NCBI GenBank assembly: GCA_046329195.1
Contig: JAXLVB010000003.1
Coordinates: 806,001 to 870,000, forward strand
Direction of reading: 5' to 3'
Origin: JAXLVB01 sp046329195
GTDB lineage: Bacteria; Bacteroidota; Bacteroidia; Cytophagales; Spirosomataceae
DNA: 64,000 nucleotides
Part shown: piece by piece, positions 49,194 through 58,582 of the stretch
How the letters are laid out: each line of letters begins with the position of its first letter
Numbering within the stretch: the stretch's first letter is position 1
Made by a program: the position numbers and the translations under genes
Notes under the pieces: model-generated
Told to the model about the DNA's origin: nothing
Seen by the model: only the letters and a program-made list of their open reading frames with translations
Databases searched by the model: none

Positions 49194-51537
49194 TTCAAAA
49201 ATCATTGCTTTGTTGATTCTATTAGCCTGTGCAGGAGGACCCATGGACCCCAACGAGTTCTTGAGTTTTTTTATGCCCGAAAGCTCCAATGCCTCCACGC
49301 AAGACCTTCGTTATGCCTTTACGCCCCAGTTTTTTTACATTGACGACGAAGGCTACGCCGAAGAAGACACTACCGATGCAAGCACTGACGAAAACGTAAA
49401 AGCTTGGATGGCTTATAGCAAAAGTAACGATGCTAACGCCATTGCAGGCGAGTTGTATGGTACAGGCACGGCCTTCAGTCGTTCTTTGGCTCAAAAAGGT
49501 AAAACTGAGGCCGTTAGCTATCTTACTTTATCAAAGACAATTGCGGAAGCCTACAAACCTTCTGAATACAGTTGGGAAGAAGGTACGAAAGACTCGGTAG
49601 CTCTCGAAAACGCTTACACAACGGTACAAAATCTGCTCAGTAGTACCAAAGATGGTTTCTTGAAAGAACGCTACGCTTTTCAGGCCGTTAAGCTGGCTTC
49701 TATCCTGCAAAAACACGACGAATGTGTCAAATTATACGAAAAATGGGTAGCTCCCCTCCCCAAAAAATCGTTCATTAGCGACTGGGCTTACGGACGCAAG
49801 GCGGGTGCCGATATGCGCTTGGGTGACTCGGCCAAAGCCTATTATGAGTTTGCACAGTTGTTTGACCGCTGCCTTTCTCGTCGTCGAGAAGCTGATTTAA
49901 GCATTCGGATTTATGGCTTGCAAAAATTTGAGGAACAAGCACTTAGTCTCTGCAAAACGAACCAAGAAAAAGCTGCTGTGTATGCTGTAGCGTCTATCCA
50001 ACCTCGCACTGATGCACTCCCGATGTTAGAGAAAATAGTAGAATATACCCCTCAGAATCCGCTAATTGAGTTGATTATGACTCGTGAAATCAACCGTACG
50101 GAATTTTATACCTACACCGATACCAAAGACGCCGTCAACATTTTTTATGATGCGGACTCTACCGAACTGGCTAGTAAAAAAGCAGACGCCAGTGAGTATG
50201 GCGATAAGCTCAAAGCCTTTGCGCTGGCCTGTACCGAAAACAAAAACTTGAGTAATTCGGCCTTTTGGCTAACAGCCGCCGCCTATATGGAATACATGGG
50301 CAAGTCATACGACAAAGCCGAAGAATTACTCAACAAAGCCATTGCGCAAAGTCCTCGAAATCAAGGTTTGAAAACTCAGATTTCGATGATTCAGATGCTT
50401 CTGACCATTGACCGACAAGCCACGCTCAACAAAGACCTCGAAACTGCGGCTATTCCTTATTTGGAGCAGTTTGCAGCCGCTAAAGAATTCCGTACCAACA
50501 ATGCCTTTGTGCAAGCATGTAAAGCCCTTGCGGCCAAATACCGAGGAGTTCCCCTCGAAAAAGAAGCCGAAAAAGGGGGCTGGTGGGCCAGCTGTTCTAA
50601 GAAAAAAGTAAGCGTACCCGATGTTCCCTTTGCCAAGGCCAAAGCGTATCTGATGACCATTCTGCCTTCGTATCAAGTTCGGCCAGAAAACGAATATGGT
50701 TTTGGTGCTAACACCGACATGTACGCCGTAGAAGACACTACGTCGTCGGCGACTATTCAAGAGGTGATTGCGTACTTTAGTCAGCCATCTCCAAGCGACT
50801 TTGACAAACGCCTGATGAAATTGGCCAGTGTTACTCAGAATGACCTCTACGTGTTGCTTGGACGCAGAGCCTTAGCAGAGCACAACTACACCCAAGCTGC
50901 CGAGGCTTTTGGAAAAGTACCCGATGATTTTTGGGAGAAAGAACCTTTTGCCACGTATTTTAATGGGAATCCGTTCTACTTAGAGCCAGACGAGGAGCGT
51001 AACGCCGAGCCCGTTTATACGCCGGCTACTTTTGCCAAACGCATGGCCGAACTACAAACCAAGGTGAAAGAAGACCCTTCTGATGCCGAAGCCTGGTATC
51101 TGTTGGGTTGTGGTGCTTACAACTTGAGCTATTTTGGTAGTGCTTGGATATTGGTTACTCGCCAGTGGAGCAGTGTAGAGCTCGACTACTCAAGTATCGA
51201 AAATGAAAATAACGACTACTACAACACCAATGGTGCTCGCAAGTATTTTGACCAAGCCATGAAAATGGCAGCCAATAACTCCGAAATGGCGGCAAAAGCC
51301 TGTTTCATGGCGTCTAAATGCGAACAAAATGCGTTCTTTGCCTACCGAGGTGACGAAACCAACCGCCGTTACGCCAAAGGGAACTACGACGATAATTCAG
51401 CCGAAATGGAGAAACTCCGTCGGCAAAAATACATGACGTTTTTCCAGTTACTCAAAACCCGTTATCGTGGCACCAAATTCCACAAAGAAATTCTCGAAGA
51501 ATGTGGTGACTACGCAGATTTTGTTTCAAGCAAATAG
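49150..51537 (+). CDS. large lipoprotein with TPR-like helical repeats, function unknown
   Basis: 795 residues. ATG 49150 lies inside the end of the preceding gene and gives a basic, hydrophobic signal with lipobox LILLAC (C27). The rest is nearly all helix. Repeated pairs of helices with the A-x-x-x-x-x-A and Y/F spacing of tetratricopeptide or Sel1-like repeats are visible, e.g. NSAFWLTAAAYMEYMGKSYDKAEELLNKAIAQSPRNQG (near 375-415), RRALAEHNYTQAAEAFGKVPDDFWEKEPF, and DPSDAEAWYLLGCGAYNLSYFG. Such proteins act as scaffolds in the envelope. No relative is recognised by name. It is likely membrane-anchored and works with the lipoprotein encoded just upstream. Confidence 0.72.
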   Translation: MSRFHSFLQQLKSRSSKIIALLILLACAGGPMDPNEFLSFFMPESSNASTQDLRYAFTPQFFYIDDEGYAEEDTTDASTDENVKAWMAYSKSNDANAIAGELYGTGTAFSRSLAQKGKTEAVSYLTLSKTIAEAYKPSEYSWEEGTKDSVALENAYTTVQNLLSSTKDGFLKERYAFQAVKLASILQKHDECVKLYEKWVAPLPKKSFISDWAYGRKAGADMRLGDSAKAYYEFAQLFDRCLSRRREADLSIRIYGLQKFEEQALSLCKTNQEKAAVYAVASIQPRTDALPMLEKIVEYTPQNPLIELIMTREINRTEFYTYTDTKDAVNIFYDADSTELASKKADASEYGDKLKAFALACTENKNLSNSAFWLTAAAYMEYMGKSYDKAEELLNKAIAQSPRNQGLKTQISMIQMLLTIDRQATLNKDLETAAIPYLEQFAAAKEFRTNNAFVQACKALAAKYRGVPLEKEAEKGGWWASCSKKKVSVPDVPFAKAKAYLMTILPSYQVRPENEYGFGANTDMYAVEDTTSSATIQEVIAYFSQPSPSDFDKRLMKLASVTQNDLYVLLGRRALAEHNYTQAAEAFGKVPDDFWEKEPFATYFNGNPFYLEPDEERNAEPVYTPATFAKRMAELQTKVKEDPSDAEAWYLLGCGAYNLSYFGSAWILVTRQWSSVELDYSSIENENNDYYNTNGARKYFDQAMKMAANNSEMAAKACFMASKCEQNAFFAYRGDETNRRYAKGNYDDNSAEMEKLRRQKYMTFFQLLKTRYRGTKFHKEILEECGDYADFVSSK

Positions 51538-51613
51538 TGCCCTAACTACTCCTTACGGGCTTAGGGGTGCTTATGCCCTGATCTATGCAATGCGGCAACC
51601 AACTTTATAAAAT

Positions 51614-52414
51614 ATGCGAGTTTCTTTAATTGGAGCGGGCAATGTAGCATGGCACCTTTCAAGAGCACTCGAAGACGTAGGGCACGGCGTGCAAGAGGTA
51701 TATAGCCGTAACCTCAAACATGCCAAAGAATTAGCCCAACAGTGCTACGATGCTCGTGCACAGGATGACCTCAATTTTGCCGATAGCGAGGCCGAACTGT
51801 TTGTGTTATGCGTGGCCGACGATGCTTTTTCGGAAGTATTAGAGCAACTGGTACTACCCGAAAGTGCCATTTTGGTACATACTTCTGGGTCTAAATCGCT
51901 AGAAGAATTGCAACATTGGGCTTCGATTTATAGCGATGTCGAAGTCCATACCGGCGTATTTTATCCGTTGCAGACGTTTAGCAAAGACACTTACATTACG
52001 TTTGATAATATCCCTCTGTGTATTGAGGCGAGCGATGCTGAAACCGAGGCCACGCTGGTTACCTTAGGGCAAGAAATTAGTAGTATTGTCTATTTGGTAA
52101 ATACAGCAGAGCGCCAGGTCTTGCACGTAGCAGCCGTATTTGCCTGCAACTTTACCAATCATTTATGGGCTATTACCAAAGACCTCCTGGATCGTTCTCA
52201 GCTGGAAATGCTATTAATCAAGCCACTCATCGAAGAAACTGTCAAAAAAGCCTTGGCAGCCGAACACCCCGCCAACGTACAGACAGGCCCTGCCCGCCGA
52301 GGCGACCAGCAGACTATTCAGAAGCACCTCCAATTCTTGCAATCAGACTGGAATACTGCCAAAATCTACCAAGTCATCACCGATAGTATTCTGAAACGAT
52401 ACGATATGTACTAA
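51614..52414 (+). CDS. Rossmann-like/DUF2520 oxidoreductase-like protein
   Basis: 266 residues. The N-terminal Rossmann fold has VSLIGAGNVAWHLSRALEDVGHGVQEVYSR (G-x-G-x-x-A type dinucleotide loop), followed by VLCVADDAFSEVLEQL and HTSGS. The second half is the helical DUF2520 domain (ERQVLHVAAVFACNFTNHLWAITKDLL, TGPARRGDQQTIQKHLQFL). The family resembles F420-dependent NADP reductases and ketopantoate/pyrroline reductases; the substrate is not known. It starts 76 bases after the operon upstream and is convergent with the M16 gene, three bases between stops. Confidence 0.85.
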   Translation: MRVSLIGAGNVAWHLSRALEDVGHGVQEVYSRNLKHAKELAQQCYDARAQDDLNFADSEAELFVLCVADDAFSEVLEQLVLPESAILVHTSGSKSLEELQHWASIYSDVEVHTGVFYPLQTFSKDTYITFDNIPLCIEASDAETEATLVTLGQEISSIVYLVNTAERQVLHVAAVFACNFTNHLWAITKDLLDRSQLEMLLIKPLIEETVKKALAAEHPANVQTGPARRGDQQTIQKHLQFLQSDWNTAKIYQVITDSILKRYDMY

Positions 52415-52417
52415 CGA

Positions 52418-53695
52418 CTACTTCCCTCCAACTACTACCTCATGCAGTGAATCAAGCGCAAGGAGTTCGTTGGCCATTTGAAGCACATCTTCAGCCGATA
52501 CTTGGCGAATCGTCGGCAAAAAAACATTATAAAAATCTGATGGTAACTGCTCTAGCATGATGATTTTGTGACGGTCCATAATCTCAAACGGTGTATTTAG
52601 CGAACCTGCAAACTCTCCAGATAAGAAGTTTTTGACTGTTTCTAACTCGTCGGCAGGTACTAGTTCGGTCTGTAGGCGTTTGATTTCCTTGTAAATTTCA
52701 TCTACGGTTTGGCTCGTAAACTCTCGCTTCACATCCGTTCCAACCACCCAATAGGCCCCTTTGGAAAGTGAAACCAACTGCGAAGAAATTCCATACGTAA
52801 ACCCCTTTTCTTCTCGAATATTCTTCATCAGTCTTGAGCCAAAATACCCACCCAGCACTTCGTTTAGTACCACAGCTTTACAAAAATCAGGATGATGACG
52901 AGTAATAAATGGCTTTCCTAAGCGAATAGAGGACTGCAAACTTGCATCTTTTTCTACCAATTCGGCAGAAGGAAAAGAAGAGGCTACAGAATGGTTAACG
53001 ACCTGATTTCGAGCTAATACTGGCAACACACCCAAGTATTGATTCAGCAAGGCGACCTCGGCTTCGCTTATTTTTCCTGAAAGAAAAATCGTAAATGGTG
53101 CTCCTTTGATGAACTGCTGGTAATACTCGAGCAAGTCTTCTTTATAAACCGAATCAATCATGTCCATGTCCATACTCCGCCCGTAGGGGTGGGAGGAGCC
53201 AAACAACTTACGTCTGAACGTCTGGGTAGCTACATAGGCCGTTTTTTCTAAATTGACCTGAAGGTTTTGCTCCGTAATCCGCTTGAGATTAGCCAGTTCT
53301 TTTTCTGGAAAAATCGCCTCTGTGAGCAGTTCTTGCACCATAGGTAACAGCTGTGCTAGGTGCTTGGTTAGTCCAAATAGTGTAAACCCAGCACGGTCCA
53401 TGCCATGTACGTAATCAGTAAAAGCACCGTATTGATCAAAAAACTCGCTAATCTGCTTAGACGAATGCCGGCTTGTCCCTTCGCCGAGCATTTTTATCGT
53501 AAAATAGGATACCCCTGGTAATGTTTCATACCAAGAACCTGCATTGGCTACCAGTTCTAAGCGCATCACAGGTTGCTCGCCTATGTTGACTACATGTACT
53601 GGAAGACCGTTGTCAAGAAGGTACGTTTGAAGGGGAGGTATCGAAACGGTTTCAATAGTCTGAAAATCAGGTGCTAAAGTACGGTCTAGCGACAT
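52418..53695 (-). CDS. M16 family peptidase homologue without zinc-binding motif
   Basis: 425 residues with the two-domain M16 plan: N-terminal strand VHVVNIGEQPVMRLELVANAGSWYE, then a second half with IREEKGFTYGISSQLVS, the R/Y-type substrate-binding loop. In active members the first helix reads HxxEH (as in AHFLEHMLFKGT); here the equivalent is SYFTIKMLGEGT, with no His or Glu, so it cannot bind zinc in the known way. It looks like the non-catalytic partner of a two-subunit M16 protease; an active partner is not in the window. No signal peptide is seen. Confidence 0.85.
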   Translation of the reverse strand: MSLDRTLAPDFQTIETVSIPPLQTYLLDNGLPVHVVNIGEQPVMRLELVANAGSWYETLPGVSYFTIKMLGEGTSRHSSKQISEFFDQYGAFTDYVHGMDRAGFTLFGLTKHLAQLLPMVQELLTEAIFPEKELANLKRITEQNLQVNLEKTAYVATQTFRRKLFGSSHPYGRSMDMDMIDSVYKEDLLEYYQQFIKGAPFTIFLSGKISEAEVALLNQYLGVLPVLARNQVVNHSVASSFPSAELVEKDASLQSSIRLGKPFITRHHPDFCKAVVLNEVLGGYFGSRLMKNIREEKGFTYGISSQLVSLSKGAYWVVGTDVKREFTSQTVDEIYKEIKRLQTELVPADELETVKNFLSGEFAGSLNTPFEIMDRHKIIMLEQLPSDFYNVFLPTIRQVSAEDVLQMANELLALDSLHEVVVGGK

Positions 53696-53749
53696 TCGTT
53701 TGATTAAGAATTAAAATTTGGTGGTTATTCTATGATTTATACGGGAACT

Positions 53750-53798
53750 AACGTCGGGGAGGTTTTGAACGGCTACGGCCGACCGTCTCCCCGACGTT
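53750..53798. other. GC-rich hairpin between porV and the M16 gene
   Basis: A 12-bp perfect outer stem AACGTCGGGGAG/CTCCCCGACGTT, with a smaller inner hairpin around CGGCTACGGCCG. It lacks a T run on either strand, so it is not a standard terminator. It may protect the 3' end of the porV message or be an interspersed palindrome. Confidence 0.55.
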
Positions 53799-53877
53799 CA
53801 ACCCCACAAAGTACCCTAAAACACAAATGACACCCCGAAGAATGTCATTTGCAAGGTATGTTTGGTGAGTGGGTTCG

Positions 53878-55017
53878 TTAATTTGAATCTGACTCAAAGT
53901 CGTCGGCCTGACGGTCTTTCTTGTCCAGATTGAGGTGCAACGACAAGCGGAGTGTCTGTGCCAATGGGCTTTGCTGAACGGTTGGTACTAAGTAAGCAAA
54001 GTCTAAGCCATAACGCTGCTGGATACGCACACCAAAACCAAGTGTCAAGTATTTTTGGTCACCTTTCATTTGGCTTTCGTGACGATACCCTGTCCGAATA
54101 GCAAACAAATCATTGTACCAATATTCGACCCCAAACGAAGGCTGAACCTCTTTGAGCTCTTCACTGAATCCATCAGGAGCATCGCTAAACGAGCCAAAAA
54201 TACCAGCTAAGGTACTCTGATTAGTTTTGAGAGGAGGAGTTGGCACCATCAGTTTGTTGAGGTCCAAGGCAAAGACAAACTTGTTTTGGTCGTTGATTTT
54301 GTAGGTACCCGCTACACCTAATCGCAAGTTGGTAGGGATATAGTTCTTTTGAGTGCCCCCATACGAAACCTGGCCACCCAAGTTAGAGATGGTAGCGCCG
54401 TAAGACCAGTTCATCTTCTTGTCACGGTTATCGGTTTGGTAGTAAATCCCGATGTCGCCAGCCACTGTAGTAGCAGGTTTCAGGGCTATACCATTGAGCA
54501 CTACGTTTCCGGCAGGGTTAGAGTTGATATAGCGAAGGCTTATACCCAAGGCCAAGTTACGGCTCAGTTTACGAGAGTAAGAACCAGAAATGGCAAAATC
54601 TTTTGAGTAGTAATCACCGGCGGCTGTACCGTTTTGAGTAGTAGCGTTGAACACCCCCATGTCAAAATAATTGATAGACAAACCCAACACTTGATCTTTG
54701 TTAATCTTATGATAACCAGCCAAGTAGTAGATAGACATATCATTAACCAACTGGCGTAACCACGGAGTGTAAGATACCGAAACACCCGTTGCTTTTTCGG
54801 CAAATACTAATTTTGATGGATTCCAATAGAGTGCATTGGCGTCGGCAGAGGTGGCTACTCCGACATCGCCCATAGCAGCCGCACGAGCGTCTGGTGCAAC
54901 CTTCAAAAATGGAATAGATGGACTCGGAATACGGCCAGAATTGGTTTGTGCCAAAGCCTCGCCGCCATAAACAGCAAGACCCATCAAGGCAAAAATGCGT
55001 AAGAAATTACGTGTCAT
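53878..55017 (-). CDS. porV: type IX secretion outer-membrane protein PorV
   Basis: 379 residues with a signal peptide (MTRNFLRIFALMGLAVYGGEALAQ). The mature part begins IPFLKVAPDARAAAMGDVGVATSADANALYWNPSKL, the FadL-like opening diagnostic of PorV/LptO, and continues as beta-strands of an outer-membrane barrel (SVSYTPWLRQLVNDMSIYYLAGY, LGLSINYFDMGVF). PorV shuttles T9SS cargo from the translocon to the attachment complex and is needed for removal of the C-terminal signal. It is followed leftward by a gap and preceded by porU, 85 bases away on the same strand, the order seen across the phylum. Confidence 0.93.
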   Translation of the reverse strand: MTRNFLRIFALMGLAVYGGEALAQTNSGRIPSPSIPFLKVAPDARAAAMGDVGVATSADANALYWNPSKLVFAEKATGVSVSYTPWLRQLVNDMSIYYLAGYHKINKDQVLGLSINYFDMGVFNATTQNGTAAGDYYSKDFAISGSYSRKLSRNLALGISLRYINSNPAGNVVLNGIALKPATTVAGDIGIYYQTDNRDKKMNWSYGATISNLGGQVSYGGTQKNYIPTNLRLGVAGTYKINDQNKFVFALDLNKLMVPTPPLKTNQSTLAGIFGSFSDAPDGFSEELKEVQPSFGVEYWYNDLFAIRTGYRHESQMKGDQKYLTLGFGVRIQQRYGLDFAYLVPTVQQSPLAQTLRLSLHLNLDKKDRQADDFESDSN

Positions 55018-55102
55018 TATCCGTGGGTTTGGTTAATTCTTGTTGGATAAGTAGGTGTCAATATTAGTTTACAGTGAAGCTTTAGTTTAATCTTAACTAT
55101 AA

Positions 55103-58100
55103 CTAGTTGCTAAACATTACTTTTCCGCCACCACTTGCAGTGGTGTTAGTTTGTATAGAACGTGCAAAAATACGGTAAAAATATAAACCTGTTGCAATTT
55201 TTTGTATCGAATCATTGCTACCATCCCACGATAATTGTGTAAATGGCGAAACCGAACGATAATCTGTGAGCTGTAAGCGGCGAAGTCGTTGGCCAGCAGC
55301 GTTATAAATATCCAACGTTACTTCTACATCCTGTCCATCAAAATCATGTTCAAACTCAAAAGCAGTCGTCTCTTTAAAAGGATTTGGGTAACATCGCACG
55401 TTGCGAAGACGAGTGTTGGGCTCCATTGCAACTGTAAAATCTAACGTTGCTTTGGCTGGATTGTTGTTTACATCTCGCACATTGATGACCAACCGGTGGT
55501 TGCCTTCGACTACATTTTTGAACGAATATTGAATTTCACCAGCCTTGAAATCATCCACCGTTGTCTGAAAATACGGATTCAGCACGATGGTCACGGTATC
55601 GTCGAGGGTGGCGGTCATGCTATTCAACGACAAGTTAAGTCCAGTATCGTCACTTAATTTGGCTATCAGCGTTGGCTTGGCGCTGATGGTGCTACCGTTG
55701 ACGAATTGTTCATTATCTAAAAATGCCTTAATCACAGGCGGCTGATTGTCTGCCAACGTACTACTACTACCAATCAGGATATTTTCAAATACGCCTGCGG
55801 CATCTTGCCCATTGGTAGCTTGAGCATAGAAACTAATTTTGCTTTTTCCTAAGGCTGGAATAATATCTTTGGGTAAGGTGAAGGTACTCGTAAAGGCTCC
55901 ATTTTTGAGGCTTACTTGTCCTTCAATTACCACATTTTTACGCTCTTTGAAGGTCATTTTTGAACCTTCATTCCCCAAAGTGGTGGTCGTCGTTTCTTTG
56001 TCAAATATTGTCAAGAAGACCGTGCCATTAAACGCAGTGTTGCGAGTAGTGGTATTAGGCAATCGTACTTCGCCTTCGAGGGTTACTTTACTGAGGGCTT
56101 TGAGGGTATCCAACTTCTCAGTAATGGCTTTTCCATTAAGTTTAGTCAATACCACGTTTTGCTTGGGGTACGCCAGTTGCATCGAGGGGTCGCCTAACAG
56201 AGCAAAGTTTCGATTGATTCTACCGCTAAGACTATTGTTCTTAGTTAAGCGCATGACATCGCCAATTCGAGGCATTTGGCCATTGATGGGCGTAAAAACG
56301 GCTCGATAAAAGGCATCGTTCACCAAAAAATTAGTGTTAGCAAATACTGGGCGAGTGGTGGTAATTAGCCCAACAGCCCCTCCTTTTGCATTGAGCAAGG
56401 CTAATTCTGCTCCTGATACCAAGTTGGGGTCGTCGTACCGACCAAATTCACACGTTGCTGTCACAAAAAACGACAATTTATCATAATTGCTCCAGCCCAA
56501 AATATCGGCACGGGTTAAGATTTGTTCTTGCGCCCAGCCCGATTCACCGCCGTGGCCTGTGTAATTGACCAATAGCGAGTTCCCAACCGCCTGATTCACC
56601 ACTTTGTTCACTTGTGGGGCGAGCTCGCCCGTAGTCCCTGCCAGTTGTGGAAAAGCATCTAGAAAGACCTTGTTAGTCAGCCACTTCGGCTGATTGGCAT
56701 TGAGGTATTGTGCCAAATTATCCGCATCACTTTGATGAAGGTCGCCATCACCATCGTCGGCTACAAACGTTACGACATTCCGCCATGCTCCCAGCGATTT
56801 TTCGTTTTCGTATCGAATCAACTTATCCACTACTATTTGAGCCTCTTGCTCCGTTTTAACGGGCAATCGCCCAATACCAATCTCCAATGTATGGTCACCA
56901 GCATAACTCTCTGCCCACTCCCCTTCGTTAGCTTCTAAAAAACCGAAATAATCGTCTGACGAATAACTGTACAACGGACTCAGCGACTCTCGACTCTCAT
57001 ACACAGGTACGTAGTCGGCCAAGTGGTTGATAGCCACAGCAGTGGTTCGGTTTTTAGGGTCAAATTTTGCATCGCCAAATAGCAACAGGTACTTCAAAGT
57101 ACCTGATTGATAGCTATATCGAACAAAATCTCGAAGAGCCGTAGGGTCAGGTCGGCCCGATGCAAATTCATTAAATACTTCTTCGGTACTGGCTACCACC
57201 ACCGACAGCTTATCGGCAGTACGGCGAAACGCCGCCAGTCGTTCGGCTTGAGCTCTGAATTTAGGGGGTGTAATGATAATCAAATTGGGGTTTGTTACCG
57301 CCCGTAAATCTTGATTAGCTACAGCCCGAATCGTGGTAGGTTCGAGGTAATCTTTACTTGAAAAAGCAAAAAAACTACGGAGCTCAGTGCTGGTTACACC
57401 AAAAGTAAGCTGATTGCTTTGTAATAAATTTTGCTGTTGAAGAGGCTTTAATGGGTCTGTAATATCCCAAATAGTAATTGGCTCATTTACTTCACTAAGC
57501 TGGTAGGTAGTGGTAGCATAAGCAGTGCTCTCTACCGACCGGAATCCAAACGCTTTACCTCCCCAGCGGAGTGTACGCTTGGCCTCCACGCCTACATAAT
57601 TCAAATACCCTAAAGCACTGGCAATACCGTTTCGGTTGTATGATAACGTGACGGTTAAAGCACTATTGGCAACCGTAACATAAGGCGTTTTAAAAACACT
57701 GGTATTCTCGCTTCCTTTATAGTCATAGCGATCCGAAGAAATACCGCTAACACTCTGTTTACCAACAGATTGACCATTGAGTTTCACCTGAAATTCAGTA
57801 GCTCCTTGTGCGGCTGCCATCACTGCCGACGTAACGATAACCGTTGTGTTTGACACCACATTGGACCAGTCAAACGAATAGTCTCGGTCGGCAATCAGTA
57901 AACCAAAATCATCCCCATACCACTCCCGCCCCGACTGCACCATGTTTTTCTGGTCTTGTTCCACAAAACCATAGTCGTCATAGATAGAGATTGCATTACC
58001 CGACGCCACCGAGGCTCGTTGACTTATGCGCAACCCAGCCGTAGTTCCCCAGGTAAGATAGTAAAAGGTTGTATCTGAGTACAGGTTGTATTCGTGCCGA

Positions 58101-58477
58101 AACCGCTGTGCTGTCGAATCATAGAAAATAACATGGGGACTCTGCCCATAAAACACGATGGCATCTTGACTATCGAATCGGCCATCGGCTTCGCCTTCTA
58201 TTAAAATGGCGTTTTCAATCAAGTCAGTGGGACGTGCGACGGCGTTGGCCTGAGGTAACATTCGGCCACCATTCCCAAACAGGCGTAAGTTTTTGGGGTT
58301 TACCGCCGAGAGGTCAAGTCCAGTTTTTTGCAAAAAATCAGCCGTAATTCGATACACTCCTGACTGTGTGACACCAATTTTGTACCATTGTCCTTGTGCC
58401 AACACCGAGTGTTGCGCCAAGCACTTGCCACTTAGCACTACCAGTAAGCAAAACGTAAAAAAGGTTTTCAAAGACAA
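55103..58477 (-). CDS. porU: type IX secretion sortase-like peptidase PorU
   Basis: 1124 residues. Signal peptide 1-21, an N-terminal beta domain, then a gingipain-like C25 peptidase domain from about 395 to 790, with catalytic H642 in NYTGHGGESGW and C676 in FVTATCEFGRYDDP. Ig-like domains follow, and the end contains CYPNPFKETTAFEFEHDF with a T9SS-like C-terminal domain. PorU cleaves the C-terminal signal of exported cargo at the cell surface and links it to anionic LPS, acting with PorV, encoded next. Both catalytic residues are in place. It is the machinery that would process the Ig-repeat protein at 7556-8632. Confidence 0.93.
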   Translation of the reverse strand: MSLKTFFTFCLLVVLSGKCLAQHSVLAQGQWYKIGVTQSGVYRITADFLQKTGLDLSAVNPKNLRLFGNGGRMLPQANAVARPTDLIENAILIEGEADGRFDSQDAIVFYGQSPHVIFYDSTAQRFRHEYNLYSDTTFYYLTWGTTAGLRISQRASVASGNAISIYDDYGFVEQDQKNMVQSGREWYGDDFGLLIADRDYSFDWSNVVSNTTVIVTSAVMAAAQGATEFQVKLNGQSVGKQSVSGISSDRYDYKGSENTSVFKTPYVTVANSALTVTLSYNRNGIASALGYLNYVGVEAKRTLRWGGKAFGFRSVESTAYATTTYQLSEVNEPITIWDITDPLKPLQQQNLLQSNQLTFGVTSTELRSFFAFSSKDYLEPTTIRAVANQDLRAVTNPNLIIITPPKFRAQAERLAAFRRTADKLSVVVASTEEVFNEFASGRPDPTALRDFVRYSYQSGTLKYLLLFGDAKFDPKNRTTAVAINHLADYVPVYESRESLSPLYSYSSDDYFGFLEANEGEWAESYAGDHTLEIGIGRLPVKTEQEAQIVVDKLIRYENEKSLGAWRNVVTFVADDGDGDLHQSDADNLAQYLNANQPKWLTNKVFLDAFPQLAGTTGELAPQVNKVVNQAVGNSLLVNYTGHGGESGWAQEQILTRADILGWSNYDKLSFFVTATCEFGRYDDPNLVSGAELALLNAKGGAVGLITTTRPVFANTNFLVNDAFYRAVFTPINGQMPRIGDVMRLTKNNSLSGRINRNFALLGDPSMQLAYPKQNVVLTKLNGKAITEKLDTLKALSKVTLEGEVRLPNTTTRNTAFNGTVFLTIFDKETTTTTLGNEGSKMTFKERKNVVIEGQVSLKNGAFTSTFTLPKDIIPALGKSKISFYAQATNGQDAAGVFENILIGSSSTLADNQPPVIKAFLDNEQFVNGSTISAKPTLIAKLSDDTGLNLSLNSMTATLDDTVTIVLNPYFQTTVDDFKAGEIQYSFKNVVEGNHRLVINVRDVNNNPAKATLDFTVAMEPNTRLRNVRCYPNPFKETTAFEFEHDFDGQDVEVTLDIYNAAGQRLRRLQLTDYRSVSPFTQLSWDGSNDSIQKIATGLYFYRIFARSIQTNTTASGGGKVMFSN

Positions 58478-58582
58478 TAAATAGATGGAGTTCGTTTACA
58501 AAAATAACGAAAAATCAAGTCTTAGATTTTCTAAGCACCACAGATAAGTTACCGATTAGTAGTCTGCCAAATCGTGAGCTTA

